From an uncultured Clostridia bacterium (GTDB lineage Bacteria; Bacillota; Clostridia; TANB77; CAG-508): a stretch of 40,301 nt of DNA. A model generated the notes under the pieces. That model ran no database searches, was not told the DNA's origin, and saw only the letters and a list, made by a program, of their open reading frames with translations. This document shows, one piece after another, positions 7,299 to 14,958 of the stretch. The stretch covers positions 1-40,301 of the forward strand of contig CALXJU010000012.1 in assembly GCA_944388705.1 (NCBI GenBank). The letters run 5' to 3'. A program made the position numbers and the translations under genes. Numbering within the stretch: the stretch's first letter is position 1; every line of letters starts with the position of its first letter.

Positions 7299-7742
7299 TT
7301 ATAATCCCATTATTTCTTTTGCTACTTCATTTATAGTTTTTCCATCTGCTGCAGCTCCCATTTTAGCTTTTGCTTCTTTCATTATAGCTCCCATATCTTT
7401 CATTGTTGTAGCACCGATTTTTGAAATTATTTGTTCTAATTCTGTTTTTATTTCTTCTCTACTTAATTGTTTTGGTAAATATTTTTGTAATACTTCTATT
7501 TCTTCATTTGTTTGGTCTATTAAATCCTGTCTATTAGCTTTTTCAAAATCTTTTAATGCATCTTTTTTTGTTTTTACTTCTTTTGCTATTATTTCTAATA
7601 TTTTATCATCTTCTACTTGAATTCCTTTATCTTTTTCTATTTGTAATATTCCCGCTCTTACCATTTGAATTGTATTTTTTCTTACTTCTTCTTTATTTTT
7701 CATTGCAGATTTTAAGTCTTCCATTAATTTTTCTTTTAACAT
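7299..7742 (-). CDS. yqeY: GatB/YqeY domain protein
   Basis: A 147-aa protein with the whole-length YqeY family pattern: MLKEKLMEDLKSAMKNKEEV at the start, TIQMVRAGILQIEKDKG (24-40), LQKYLPKQLSREEI (84-97), and MKDMGAIMKEAKAKMGAAADG towards the end. The family shares the C-terminal tRNA-binding fold of GatB and is thought to act in tRNA-dependent amidation or tRNA binding; the biochemical role remains uncertain. The ATG is preceded by AAGGAGGAG. It stands alone, downstream of the Rsm22-like gene. Confidence 0.92.
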   Translation of the reverse strand: MLKEKLMEDLKSAMKNKEEVRKNTIQMVRAGILQIEKDKGIQVEDDKILEIIAKEVKTKKDALKDFEKANRQDLIDQTNEEIEVLQKYLPKQLSREEIKTELEQIISKIGATTMKDMGAIMKEAKAKMGAAADGKTINEVAKEIMGL

Positions 7743-7859
7743 TTTATCTCCTCCTTAAATGAAAATCTCTTTTTATTTTCATATTTCAAACTTTCATTAC
7801 GAATTTTTTCCATTTACGGAACTTTTTCATAATAATCATATCAATTTTTATCAATTTAG

Positions 7860-8807
7860 TCAATATAATATATCACCAGCATCTAATTTTTTTACTTTTT
7901 TATAAATTTGTCCATCTTTTTTTGTAATTGTTCTTTCTTCTATTCCATTCGGCGTACATAATTTTATTTTAATATGTCCTTGTCTTATTTGAGGATGTCT
8001 TAATATTCTTTCTTTTCCATTGTTTTCTTGTGTTTTTGAAAAAGCTATATATGAAAATTTTTCATCTTCATATCCTAACTCACCTTTTTTACTCAATCTT
8101 TGAATTCCAGTTCTTGCGACTCTTACATAAAAACTACACCAATCATCTTTTGGTAATCCACATTTTCCTTGATGACTACAAGGTGCTATTATTTTTGCTC
8201 CTTGTTTTAGTAAAATTTCTCTTGCATGTAATATGTTTTTAGAACCTGCTGGTGTTCCTGGTTCTATAATTACTAGTATTTTTTCAGTTGCTTCCCATAA
8301 TTTTAATATTGCATTTTCTTTTTCAGGCAATTCATTTATCATATATGATGTTACAATAATATCAGTCTTTTCTTTTATATCATCTTTTAAAATGTCAAAT
8401 TCTTTCCATTCTGTATCTTTTAATTTTGTGTTTTTCATAAGTTCTTTTCCAGTATTTATCATCACTTTTTCTCTTTCAAGACATGTTATTTTATCTAAAT
8501 CTATTAATTCATTTATTGCCCAAGTTGCAGAACCTGTTCCTGCTCCTACATCTAATAAACTTGATATTTTTTCATTATTTATTTCTAAAACTTGTTGAAA
8601 AACTGAATATACTGCACAATATGTTGATGGCATTCTTGATATTGAATATGCTATTGCTTCTTCTTGCTCAGTTAAAAGTTTTTTTGTTCCATCTGTATTT
8701 TGCCTATATCTCTTGCTTATTATTTGTGAATTTTCAATTATAGATGTAACATTATTTTCTTCTATTTGTTTTTCTATTGCTAATCTTAATTCTTGTGGAA
8801 TTTCCAT
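7860..8807 (-). CDS. Rsm22-family (METTL17-like) ribosome-associated methyltransferase-like protein
   Basis: A 315-aa class I SAM-fold protein of the Rsm22 family, which associates with the small ribosomal subunit in mitochondria and many bacteria. The SAM motif is DVGAGTGSATWA at 86-97, after the family signature YSISRMPSTYCAVYSVF (54-70). A cysteine set follows: Cys210 and Cys216 (APCSHQGKCGLP), Cys224 (DDWCSF) and Cys284 (KLCTPNG). The spacing resembles the four iron-sulfur ligands of METTL17 as I recall them, so a [4Fe-4S] cluster is likely. The start follows GAAGGAGAAAAG. It leads into no obvious operon partner downstream. Confidence 0.88.
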   Translation of the reverse strand: MEIPQELRLAIEKQIEENNVTSIIENSQIISKRYRQNTDGTKKLLTEQEEAIAYSISRMPSTYCAVYSVFQQVLEINNEKISSLLDVGAGTGSATWAINELIDLDKITCLEREKVMINTGKELMKNTKLKDTEWKEFDILKDDIKEKTDIIVTSYMINELPEKENAILKLWEATEKILVIIEPGTPAGSKNILHAREILLKQGAKIIAPCSHQGKCGLPKDDWCSFYVRVARTGIQRLSKKGELGYEDEKFSYIAFSKTQENNGKERILRHPQIRQGHIKIKLCTPNGIEERTITKKDGQIYKKVKKLDAGDILY

Positions 8808-8823
8808 CTTTTCTCCTTCAAAT

Positions 8824-9564
8824 TTAAAACATTATCATTTTTCCATTTTTACTTAACCAATTATCTATTTGATTATAATCGGGCATGTATTTTTCTGCTA
8901 ATTCATAAAATTCTTTATTATGTTCTTTATGTACCATATGGCAAAGTTCATGTACAATTATTGAATCTACAGCTTTTTCTGGTAGCATTACTAGTCTTGA
9001 TGAAAAATATAAATTTTTCTTACTTGGCATACAACTTCCATACCTTGTTGTTGCATCCCTTACTTTTACGGAATTATATTCTAGTCCTGTTACTTTACTC
9101 CAGTATGGTAATTTTTCTGATATTATTGCTTCTGTATTATTTTTTAATAATTTCTTTATTAAAATATCTACATTTGGTTTTACTTCCTCTTCTTGTATAT
9201 CTTGTGGTAAAATAATTTTCATTACTTGATTAGTTTCATCTATTTTGATTCCTAGTTTTTTTGTGTTTTCATACTCTCTTTTTATTGTAAATTCTATTCC
9301 TTTATAATAGAACTTTTCACCTGTTTTCCATTGTTTTATTGTTTGAATTTCTGATGATAATATTTTTTCATATTTAGTATATATATCATTTTCGTTTTCT
9401 TTTATTATTTTCGAAAGATTTTTCAAAGATAATCTAGTTGGTTTTGTTATATTTAACACATTTCCTTTAAAATATATCTTAACTGTTTTAGCATTTCTAT
9501 AATTCTTAATATTTATTGGTATTTCTTTGTTTTTTACAATTATATAATTTGATTTTGTTGTCAT
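8824..9564 (-). CDS. YgjP/SprT-like zinc metallopeptidase-family protein
   Basis: A 246-aa protein of the YgjP (DUF45, M48-like) family. The zinc site is HELCH (205-209) plus His215 in HKEHNKEFYELAEKYMPDY, the usual HxxxH...H arrangement with Glu206 as the catalytic base. RYGSCMPSKKNLYFSSRLVMLP (174-195) contains the RWGSC-type family signature. The N-terminal 100 residues form the beta-rich part (YFKGNVLNITKP). Substrate is unknown in the family. The ATG at 9564 is one base after the stop of the next gene upstream, so the two are co-transcribed. Confidence 0.88.
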   Translation of the reverse strand: MTTKSNYIIVKNKEIPINIKNYRNAKTVKIYFKGNVLNITKPTRLSLKNLSKIIKENENDIYTKYEKILSSEIQTIKQWKTGEKFYYKGIEFTIKREYENTKKLGIKIDETNQVMKIILPQDIQEEEVKPNVDILIKKLLKNNTEAIISEKLPYWSKVTGLEYNSVKVRDATTRYGSCMPSKKNLYFSSRLVMLPEKAVDSIIVHELCHMVHKEHNKEFYELAEKYMPDYNQIDNWLSKNGKMIMF

Positions 9565-9565
9565 A

Positions 9566-10267
9566 CTATACCTCTACTGTTCCTCCATAATCTATTACTT
9601 CTAAATTCTCAAAATCTATTATTTTAAGATTTCTATCAGTTATAAAATTTCTAATTACATTGTTATTATCAATTTTATTCAAATCTCCGAAAACCATTAC
9701 ATTATCACCAATTCGTGATATTGCACCACCTATAAATCCATTTTTACTACTATATCCATATTTATTTAACAATTTTATATTTGGTTCGTAATCTAAAAAT
9801 AATACATTTATATTTAAACTTTCAAGGATTTTGCAAAGTCCTTTATCTGTTACGATTGCACTATTGTCATCTATAACAGCTATTGAACAATTTGTATATC
9901 CTTGTGTTGTTTGTATTAGTTCATATCCACTTTTTATTAATTCTTGTTGTACCCTTTTATCTGTATATTTGAAGTTATGAATTGCATATTTTCCTATTGT
10001 ACATACATTATATTTTATGTCAAATGGATATTCTGCTTCAACGTTATCTATTCCTTGTTCTATATTTGGCAACTCTGGCATGTAAATATATTGTGTTGGG
10101 TCAACTACTACTTTTTCTCCAGTTTTACATGCGAATATGTCTACATGTGATGAAATTTCTGTATATACTTCTTCACTTTCTTTTATTTCAATTAGTTCAT
10201 ATCCTAATTCTTTTAATTTTTCTTTTTCTATACTTCTCATTCTTTCATCTATCATTAAATATTTCAT
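9566..10267 (-). CDS. Uncharacterised clostridial protein, probable GME-fold (DUF6873-like)
   Basis: A 233-aa cytosolic protein. The pattern of repeated alpha/beta units, with TTQGYTNCSIAVIDDNSAIVTD near 118-139, NGFIGGAISRIGDNVMVFGD near 175-194 and a final DYGGTVEV, resembles the GME (amidinotransferase/deiminase propeller) proteins annotated DUF6873 in Clostridia. I cannot point to a full Cys/His/Glu catalytic set, so enzymatic activity is open. It starts after AAAAGGAGAAAG, 12 bases beyond the FAD dehydrogenase gene, and runs straight into the metallopeptidase gene. Confidence 0.5.
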   Translation of the reverse strand: MKYLMIDERMRSIEKEKLKELGYELIEIKESEEVYTEISSHVDIFACKTGEKVVVDPTQYIYMPELPNIEQGIDNVEAEYPFDIKYNVCTIGKYAIHNFKYTDKRVQQELIKSGYELIQTTQGYTNCSIAVIDDNSAIVTDKGLCKILESLNINVLFLDYEPNIKLLNKYGYSSKNGFIGGAISRIGDNVMVFGDLNKIDNNNVIRNFITDRNLKIIDFENLEVIDYGGTVEV

Positions 10268-10279
10268 ATCTTTCTCCTT

Positions 10280-11839
10280 TTATTTTCCTTCTAAAATTTT
10301 TATTGCACATTTTATTCCATCTATTGCTGCTGTCATTATTCCTCCTGCATACCCAGCACCTTCACCACAAGGGTAAAGTCCCTGTACATTTATAGAATTT
10401 AATGTTTCTTTATCTCTTGTTATTTGAACTGGTGATGAGCTTCTCGTTTCTACACCTGTTAATAATGCATCATTTTCTCCAAATCCTTTTAACTTTTTGT
10501 CCAATTCTGGTATTGCTTCTTTTAATGTTTCTGATACAAATTCAGGTAATATTTCATTTAAGTTTGACATTGTTACACCAGGTCTATATGTTGGTTTGAC
10601 TTTTCCTATATTTGTTGTTTTTATATTCTTGATAAAATCTCCAACCTTTTGAATTGGTGCATTATAATTTCTTCCGCCTAATTCAAATGCTTTTTTCTCT
10701 AATTCTTCTTGAAAGTACATTCCATCTAGTGGTGAATTTTTATAAAAATCTTCTACCACTACATTTACTAATAATGCACTATTTGCATTTTCTCCATCAC
10801 GTGCAAAATTACTCATTCCATTTGTTACTATTGAATTTTCTTCTGAATTTGAAGCCATTACTTGTCCTCCTGGACACATACAAAATGTATAACATGTTCT
10901 TCCGTTTTGTGCGTGATATACTAATTTATAATCTGCTGAAGGTAATTGTAGTTTTGTGATTTCTCCATATTGTGCTATATTTATATCTTTTTGCAAATGC
11001 TCTATTCTTACTCCTACCGCAAAATTCTTTGGTGCAACTTCAACTCCTTTTTCATATAGTTTTTTGAATGTATCTCTTGCACTATGTCCAATTGCCAGTA
11101 TTACTGCATCTGTTTCTATTTTTTTAGAACATTTTACTGATTTTATCTTATTGTTTTCAATTTCAAAATCTGTTACTTGCTCATTGAATAGTACTTGTCC
11201 TCCATTTGCTATTATATATTCTCTTATGTTTTTTACTATTTTTACTAAATTATCTGTTCCTATATGTGGTTTAGCTGTATATAATATTTCTTCTGGTGCT
11301 CCAAACCTTACGAATTCTTCTAATACTTTTCTTGAATATATACTTGAATTTCCTGTATTTAATTTTCCATCTGAAAATGTTCCTGCTCCACCTTCTCCAA
11401 ATTGTATATTTGAATTTGGTTTAAATTTTCTATTTATAGTAAATTCTTCTACATCTTTTATTCTTTCTTCTACACATTTTCCTTTTTCTAGTATTATAGG
11501 TTTTATTCCATTTTCTATTAATATTAGTCCTGCAAATAATCCTGCTGGACCTGCTCCAACTATTACAGGCTTTATTTTATTTGCTCTTTTAACTTGTATT
11601 TCTGGAAATTTATATTTTTCTACTTTTTCAAATTTGTTCTCTTTTTTACTGTCTTTTAGTTCTATGTCAATTGCATAATTATAGTGTACATTTTCTTTTT
11701 TCCTAGCATCTATTGATTTTCTATATATGTACCAATTTTTTACTTCTTCTGGCTTTATTTTATTTTTTGATATAGCTTTTAAAAATACTTGTTCATCTGA
11801 TAAGTTTTCTTTTATTTTAATATCTTTTATTCTTATCAT
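10280..11839 (-). CDS. FAD-dependent dehydrogenase (uncharacterised NAD(P)/FAD oxidoreductase, COG2509 type)
   Basis: A 519-aa flavoprotein. It has an N-terminal extension of about 85 residues typical of this family (LSDEQVFLKAISKNKI, then YIYRKSIDARKK). The Rossmann FAD motif is VIVGAGPAGLFAGLIL (93-108), and the characteristic GEGGAGTFSDGKLNTG lies near 148-163. The C-terminal part carries GLYPCGEGAGYAGGI, the second FAD-binding segment. The reaction is unknown for this family; it is common in Firmicutes and usually housekeeping. The start is preceded by AAGGAGAAATTAA. It heads a run of three closely spaced genes down to 8824. Confidence 0.88.
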   Translation of the reverse strand: MIRIKDIKIKENLSDEQVFLKAISKNKIKPEEVKNWYIYRKSIDARKKENVHYNYAIDIELKDSKKENKFEKVEKYKFPEIQVKRANKIKPVIVGAGPAGLFAGLILIENGIKPIILEKGKCVEERIKDVEEFTINRKFKPNSNIQFGEGGAGTFSDGKLNTGNSSIYSRKVLEEFVRFGAPEEILYTAKPHIGTDNLVKIVKNIREYIIANGGQVLFNEQVTDFEIENNKIKSVKCSKKIETDAVILAIGHSARDTFKKLYEKGVEVAPKNFAVGVRIEHLQKDINIAQYGEITKLQLPSADYKLVYHAQNGRTCYTFCMCPGGQVMASNSEENSIVTNGMSNFARDGENANSALLVNVVVEDFYKNSPLDGMYFQEELEKKAFELGGRNYNAPIQKVGDFIKNIKTTNIGKVKPTYRPGVTMSNLNEILPEFVSETLKEAIPELDKKLKGFGENDALLTGVETRSSSPVQITRDKETLNSINVQGLYPCGEGAGYAGGIMTAAIDGIKCAIKILEGK

Positions 11840-11855
11840 TTAATTTCTCCTTATT

Positions 11856-12221
11856 TTATGTAATTAATCCAATTACAAATAATATAATTTTAATTAATAT
11901 ACTCATTTGGGCAATTCCTGCTAAGTTTCCTGTTATAAATCTTCTTAAATTTGTTGATTCTTTGATTTTCTTAAATTGAATAAACCAGTCTAAAAACATT
12001 ATAGCAAGGAATACAAAATCCAAATACAACGGTATTCTTAAACCACATATATAAATTATTATTCCTATTATTTGACCTGTTAAAATTCCTGTACATCTAC
12101 TACATATTGGAAATTGCCAACCTTTTATACTAAAGCTTCTATCTTCTCTTTGATGACATCCACTTCTATTTCCTAATCTCATTAGATATGCCCATATTTT
12201 TATTTTTGTACTCTTTTTCAT
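11856..12221 (-). CDS. DUF2085 membrane protein
   Basis: A 121-aa integral membrane protein. GNRSGCHQREDRSFSIKG and PICSRCTGILTG (about 16-47) are the DUF2085 signature with its conserved Cys-His and CxRCxG motifs, followed by three hydrophobic helices. Role unknown; the cysteines suggest metal or haem handling but this is only inference. Its ATG overlaps the stop of the zinc-ribbon gene (TAATG), so translation is coupled to that gene. Confidence 0.85.
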   Translation of the reverse strand: MKKSTKIKIWAYLMRLGNRSGCHQREDRSFSIKGWQFPICSRCTGILTGQIIGIIIYICGLRIPLYLDFVFLAIMFLDWFIQFKKIKESTNLRRFITGNLAGIAQMSILIKIILFVIGLIT

Positions 12222-12427
12222 TAAAATCTATTCCCACAATCATTACATATATTTGTTGTTTTTGTAGTAGTTGTTGTGTCTCCTGTATTACATAATCCAC
12301 ATAGTATTCCTGGCCATCCAAATAATAAGTAACCGCAACATGCATCTCCACCGTCAAAACCTTTTGTATGTGTTTTTGTATCTATTATACTTGATATATT
12401 TTCACTTCCGCATCTAGGACATCTCAT
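12221..12427 (-). CDS. Small zinc-ribbon protein
   Basis: A 68-aa protein with MRCPRCGSEN at the start and CNDCGNRF at the end, two CXXC knuckles forming a zinc ribbon. Between them lie a glycine/cysteine-rich hydrophobic stretch (GDACCGYLLFGWPGILCGLC) and a TTTTTKTT run. The middle looks like a hydrophobic hairpin, as in other small zinc-ribbon membrane proteins. AAAGAGGT precedes the ATG and an extended -10 promoter lies just upstream. It overlaps the DUF2085 gene by one base. Confidence 0.75.
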   Translation of the reverse strand: MRCPRCGSENISSIIDTKTHTKGFDGGDACCGYLLFGWPGILCGLCNTGDTTTTTKTTNICNDCGNRF

Positions 12428-12461
12428 ATTTTTACCTCTTTCTTTTTATAATTATTTTTTA

Positions 12462-12470
12462 TTATAACAT
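12462..12470 (-). promoter_or_regulatory. Extended -10 promoter of the zinc-ribbon/DUF2085 unit
   Basis: The minus strand reads TGTTATAAT, a full extended -10. No good -35 stands at 17 bases, but TAGTAAAATT lies where it should be. The same 5' block and -10 recur before the HEPN gene (15358-15366). Confidence 0.5.
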
Positions 12471-12531
12471 TAATCTTTGAATTTTACTATACATTATTGA
12501 ATTTTTCCTTCGCCTTTTAAAGTATTTTTCC

Positions 12532-12558
12532 TTTAAGGTTCCAAATTGGAACCTTAAA
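12532..12558. repeat. Palindrome 1 of 3 (GGTTCC type)
   Basis: TTTAAGGTTCC (12532-12542), loop AAATT, and its exact complement (12548-12558): 11 bp perfect. First of three tandem palindromes with the same design but different stems. It lacks a long T-run on the minus strand and so is not an obvious terminator there. Confidence 0.85.
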
Positions 12559-12612
12559 TTTTGAAAATTTGAAACAAAAATCTTTTAGAAATTATTATCT
12601 TCTAATTTTGAA

Positions 12613-12633
12613 GTGGTCACAAATTGTGACCAC
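12613..12633. repeat. Palindrome 2 of 3 (GGTCAC type)
   Basis: GTGGTCAC (12613-12620), loop AAATT, GTGACCAC (12626-12633): 8 bp perfect. Same layout and loop as palindrome 1, stem changed on both arms. No T-run follows on either strand. Confidence 0.85.
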
Positions 12634-12659
12634 ATAATTTCTATCTTTGTTCAAAAAGA

Positions 12660-12680
12660 AAGGTCGCAATTTGCGACCTT
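12660..12680 (-). terminator. Palindrome 3 of 3 (GGTCGC type), likely terminator of the anti-sigma gene
   Basis: AAGGTCGC (12660-12667), loop AATTT, GCGACCTT (12673-12680). On the minus strand the stem is followed by TCTTTTTG, so it can end transcription from the ECF sigma/anti-sigma operon, which stops 45 bases upstream. Confidence 0.7.
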
Positions 12681-12724
12681 CTTAAAGAATAATCGTTAAG
12701 ACCTTCTTTTTTTCTTCTTATTAT

Positions 12725-13975
12725 TTATCTATCTATTTTCTCCAATTCTATTGTAACAGGATTTCCCCAATAATATAATACAAGTTTTAATTTGTTTGAT
12801 GCATCATATTTTGTTAATTCAAAAGTCTCATAAAAGTTGTATTTGTCTCCATCAATATAATTACAATTATGCCTTCTACTTGGGCTTGTACTAGCATAAA
12901 ACTTTTCTCCATTTTCATTACTTATATATGAAACTCCATCAATCTCATTTTCTTTATTATTATATGGTAATAATCTAATTGGTCTTAAAGTATCAAACCA
13001 CTTTTCAAATTCATCCATATTCATATATGTTGCATTTTCTTTTGGTTCTGTGTTATTTTCTGTAACTACTAAGGTTTCCCAATTTTGGTTGAAATATCCT
13101 TCTTCAGGTTTTTTTATATTATTTATAGTCATTCCAATTTCAAATCCTGTTTCTGAAAGAGTTGTAGTATAAATATCTATGTCTTCATTATCACAGCTGA
13201 TTACTTTATAATATTCTTTTGTTCTATTATACATTTCTTCTGGAACATCAACATCTATATTCCAATTTCCAATTAAATGTATTTTATTTTCACCTGTTTG
13301 TAATTCTATTGTTGTAAATTTGTAATTTAATTTTTTACTTTTAGGAAAATTATCATTATCTATATAAATATTATATGTAAAATTTATTATTCCATTTTCT
13401 TTATTATGATTATTTATAAAACTATTCATTCCACAATTAAAATAAGTTTCTTCATCATTTGCACTAAATAAAATTCTATTTTCTTCATCTGTTATATTTA
13501 AATCTTTAAATATTATATTATCTATATTATCTAAATCTATTGTTTCGTTGATTTTGGAATCTATTTTAATTTCAAAATGTGTACTAATATTTAAATCATC
13601 CATTATAAAATCTGATATTTTTGCTTCTACATTAATATCATTTAGTATTACCTCATTATTTCCGTCTGTTACATTAGAATTTGAATTTAAATATTCCATA
13701 TCAGTTTCTGCGATATAACCATTTTCGACTGCTGTATCTATACCTTTTCCAAGGTTAAAACTATTAATAATTTTATCAAAATTTGTAGCAAAAGCTACTC
13801 CTGACATTAGAGTAATACCTGTACATATTGTTGCTATTAGTTTCTTCTTCAGATTGTACCCCCTCCATTCTATTTTTTCATTATTTAATGTGTTTCTAAC
13901 TATATTTTTATATTTTATTGGGAGTTCAATTTGCTCAGCTAACGTGTTCTTTATCTTCTTTTCTATATCTTCCAT
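12725..13975 (-). CDS. DUF4179-type anti-sigma factor, membrane-anchored
   Basis: A 416-aa single-pass protein paired with the ECF sigma factor. The cytosolic N-terminus (1-45, MEDIEKKIKNTLAEQIELP) would hold the sigma-binding part. One hydrophobic helix (LIATICTGITLMSGVAFA, about 46-63) is followed by a long extracellular domain rich in Asn, Asp and Glu. This layout and the NLKKKLIAT junction fit DUF4179 proteins. The start is the ATG at 13975, seven bases after GGAGGAG; an upstream frame start at 13993 lies before that site and is rejected. The gene overlaps the end of the sigma gene by 41 bases, which ties their expression together. The sensed signal is not visible. Confidence 0.8.
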   Translation of the reverse strand: MEDIEKKIKNTLAEQIELPIKYKNIVRNTLNNEKIEWRGYNLKKKLIATICTGITLMSGVAFATNFDKIINSFNLGKGIDTAVENGYIAETDMEYLNSNSNVTDGNNEVILNDINVEAKISDFIMDDLNISTHFEIKIDSKINETIDLDNIDNIIFKDLNITDEENRILFSANDEETYFNCGMNSFINNHNKENGIINFTYNIYIDNDNFPKSKKLNYKFTTIELQTGENKIHLIGNWNIDVDVPEEMYNRTKEYYKVISCDNEDIDIYTTTLSETGFEIGMTINNIKKPEEGYFNQNWETLVVTENNTEPKENATYMNMDEFEKWFDTLRPIRLLPYNNKENEIDGVSYISNENGEKFYASTSPSRRHNCNYIDGDKYNFYETFELTKYDASNKLKLVLYYWGNPVTIELEKIDR

Positions 13976-14495
13976 TATACTCTCCTCCTTCATATTTTTC
14001 TTTTAATTTGTTTTTTGTTCTTGATATCCTACTCCTTGTTGCACCTTCTGATTCTTTTAATATTTTACTTATTTCTTTTGTTGTTAGATTTTCAAGATAA
14101 TATAGAATTAATGATAGCCTTTCTTTATAACTTAAATCTTTTATCAATATAAAAAAATCCAAATTTTCTATGCTTTTTTCTCCATCAATAGAATATAAAT
14201 CTTGTATTGTTTCTTCATTGTATTCCACATTTTTTATTTTCTTATTTTTTTTATATATTTTATTGCAATTATTAATTAGAACTTTTATCACCCATGTTTT
14301 AAAGTATTCTGGATGTTTTATCTTTTTTATTGATTTAAATGTTTGTATTATTGTTTCTTGAACAGCATCATTTATATCATCTTCACAATATAATCTCATT
14401 TTTGCAATTTTATATAAATCATATTCTATGCTAATTATTAATTGTGTAAATGCTTCTTTGTCACCTTTTTTAGCTTGTTCTATTAGTTCTTCCAT
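13935..14495 (-). CDS. ECF-type RNA polymerase sigma factor
   Basis: A 186-aa extracytoplasmic-function sigma factor. Region 2 runs from about residue 1 to 80: MEELIEQAKKGDKEAFTQLI, DDINDAVQETIIQTFKSI and PEYFKTWVIKVLINNC. Region 4 covers about 110-170: LSYKERLSLILYYLENLTTK and the HTH EISKILKESEGATRSRISR. The ATG at 14495 is used because GGAGG lies five bases before it; the frame is open to an ATG at 14534 but that lacks a site. Followed by its anti-sigma factor, with which it overlaps. It probably controls its own promoter (candidate at 14542-14568). Confidence 0.9.
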   Translation of the reverse strand: MEELIEQAKKGDKEAFTQLIISIEYDLYKIAKMRLYCEDDINDAVQETIIQTFKSIKKIKHPEYFKTWVIKVLINNCNKIYKKNKKIKNVEYNEETIQDLYSIDGEKSIENLDFFILIKDLSYKERLSLILYYLENLTTKEISKILKESEGATRSRISRTKNKLKEKYEGGEYNGRYRKEDKEHVS

Positions 14496-14541
14496 TTTTT
14501 CCTCCATCTTTATATGTACATATATTCGATTCATCTATTAG

Positions 14542-14568
14542 AGTCTACAACATTTGTTTTTTGTTGCA
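14542..14568 (-). promoter_or_regulatory. Candidate ECF autoregulatory promoter
   Basis: On the minus strand TGCAAC (14563-14568) and TAGACT (14542-14547, followed by CTAAT) are 15 bases apart, about 47 bases upstream of the sigma start. TGxAAC is the usual type of ECF -35 box. The -10 assignment is weaker. No sigma-A promoter of quality is seen here. Confidence 0.35.
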
Positions 14569-14583
14569 AAAAATAAAAAAATA

Positions 14584-14613
14584 ATAGAGGCAAAATTAAA
14601 AACTTTCCTCTAT
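14584..14613 (-). terminator. Terminator after the nucleotidyltransferase gene
   Basis: ATAGAGG (14584-14590) pairs with CCTCTAT (14607-14613), extended inward by AAA/TTT past one bulged C. The minus strand continues into a T-rich tail (TTATTTTTTTATTTTTT). The plus strand is also followed by T (AATTTTTTTA), so it may work both ways. Confidence 0.75.
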
Positions 14614-14631
14614 AATTTTTTTATTTGCTAC

Positions 14632-14958
14632 TTATGCTACTTTTATTCCAGTATCTATTACCTCTTTAATAAATGGTGTTTCTGCATTTTTATAATCTTT
14701 AATTCTTATTAAATGTGGCTCAATTCTCGTATCTATCTTTCTTCTTAATTTCATTAAATTTAATTCTTCGTCAAATATATCATTTTCAAAATCATCTGTA
14801 ATAATAGCAATATCAATATCACTGTTTTCGTTATTTGTTCCTTTTGCATAAGAACCAAATAAAATAATTGCATATACTTTGTAATTCTCACAAATTTTTT
14901 CTACATATTTTTGTACTATTTCCATTATTAATTTGTTGTCAATAGATTTTTCAACCAT
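14632..14958 (-). CDS. MNT-type minimal nucleotidyltransferase (antitoxin-like)
   Basis: A 108-aa minimal nucleotidyltransferase. The motif is FGSYAKGTNNENSDIDIAI (about 34-52), the GSX10DXD signature, with both catalytic aspartates present; the third acid may be Glu in RIEPHLI near 77-83. In HEPN-MNT pairs such proteins neutralise the HEPN partner, in characterised cases by AMPylating it. The ATG lies seven bases after GAGGAGG. The gene overlaps the upstream HEPN gene by 31 bases, the classic arrangement of this module, and a hairpin terminator follows. Confidence 0.88.
   Translation of the reverse strand: MVEKSIDNKLIMEIVQKYVEKICENYKVYAIILFGSYAKGTNNENSDIDIAIITDDFENDIFDEELNLMKLRRKIDTRIEPHLIRIKDYKNAETPFIKEVIDTGIKVA

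Noticed and set aside
7243..11678. Many long plus-strand frames rich in Leu, Phe and Ile over 7.2-11.7 kb and elsewhere
   Set aside because: They are antisense to well-supported minus-strand genes; hydrophobic composition comes from reading A-rich coding DNA backwards.
12166..12357. Minus-strand open frame of 63 codons
   Set aside because: It is the shifted frame of the zinc-ribbon gene and overlaps the start of the DUF2085 gene; no ribosome site.
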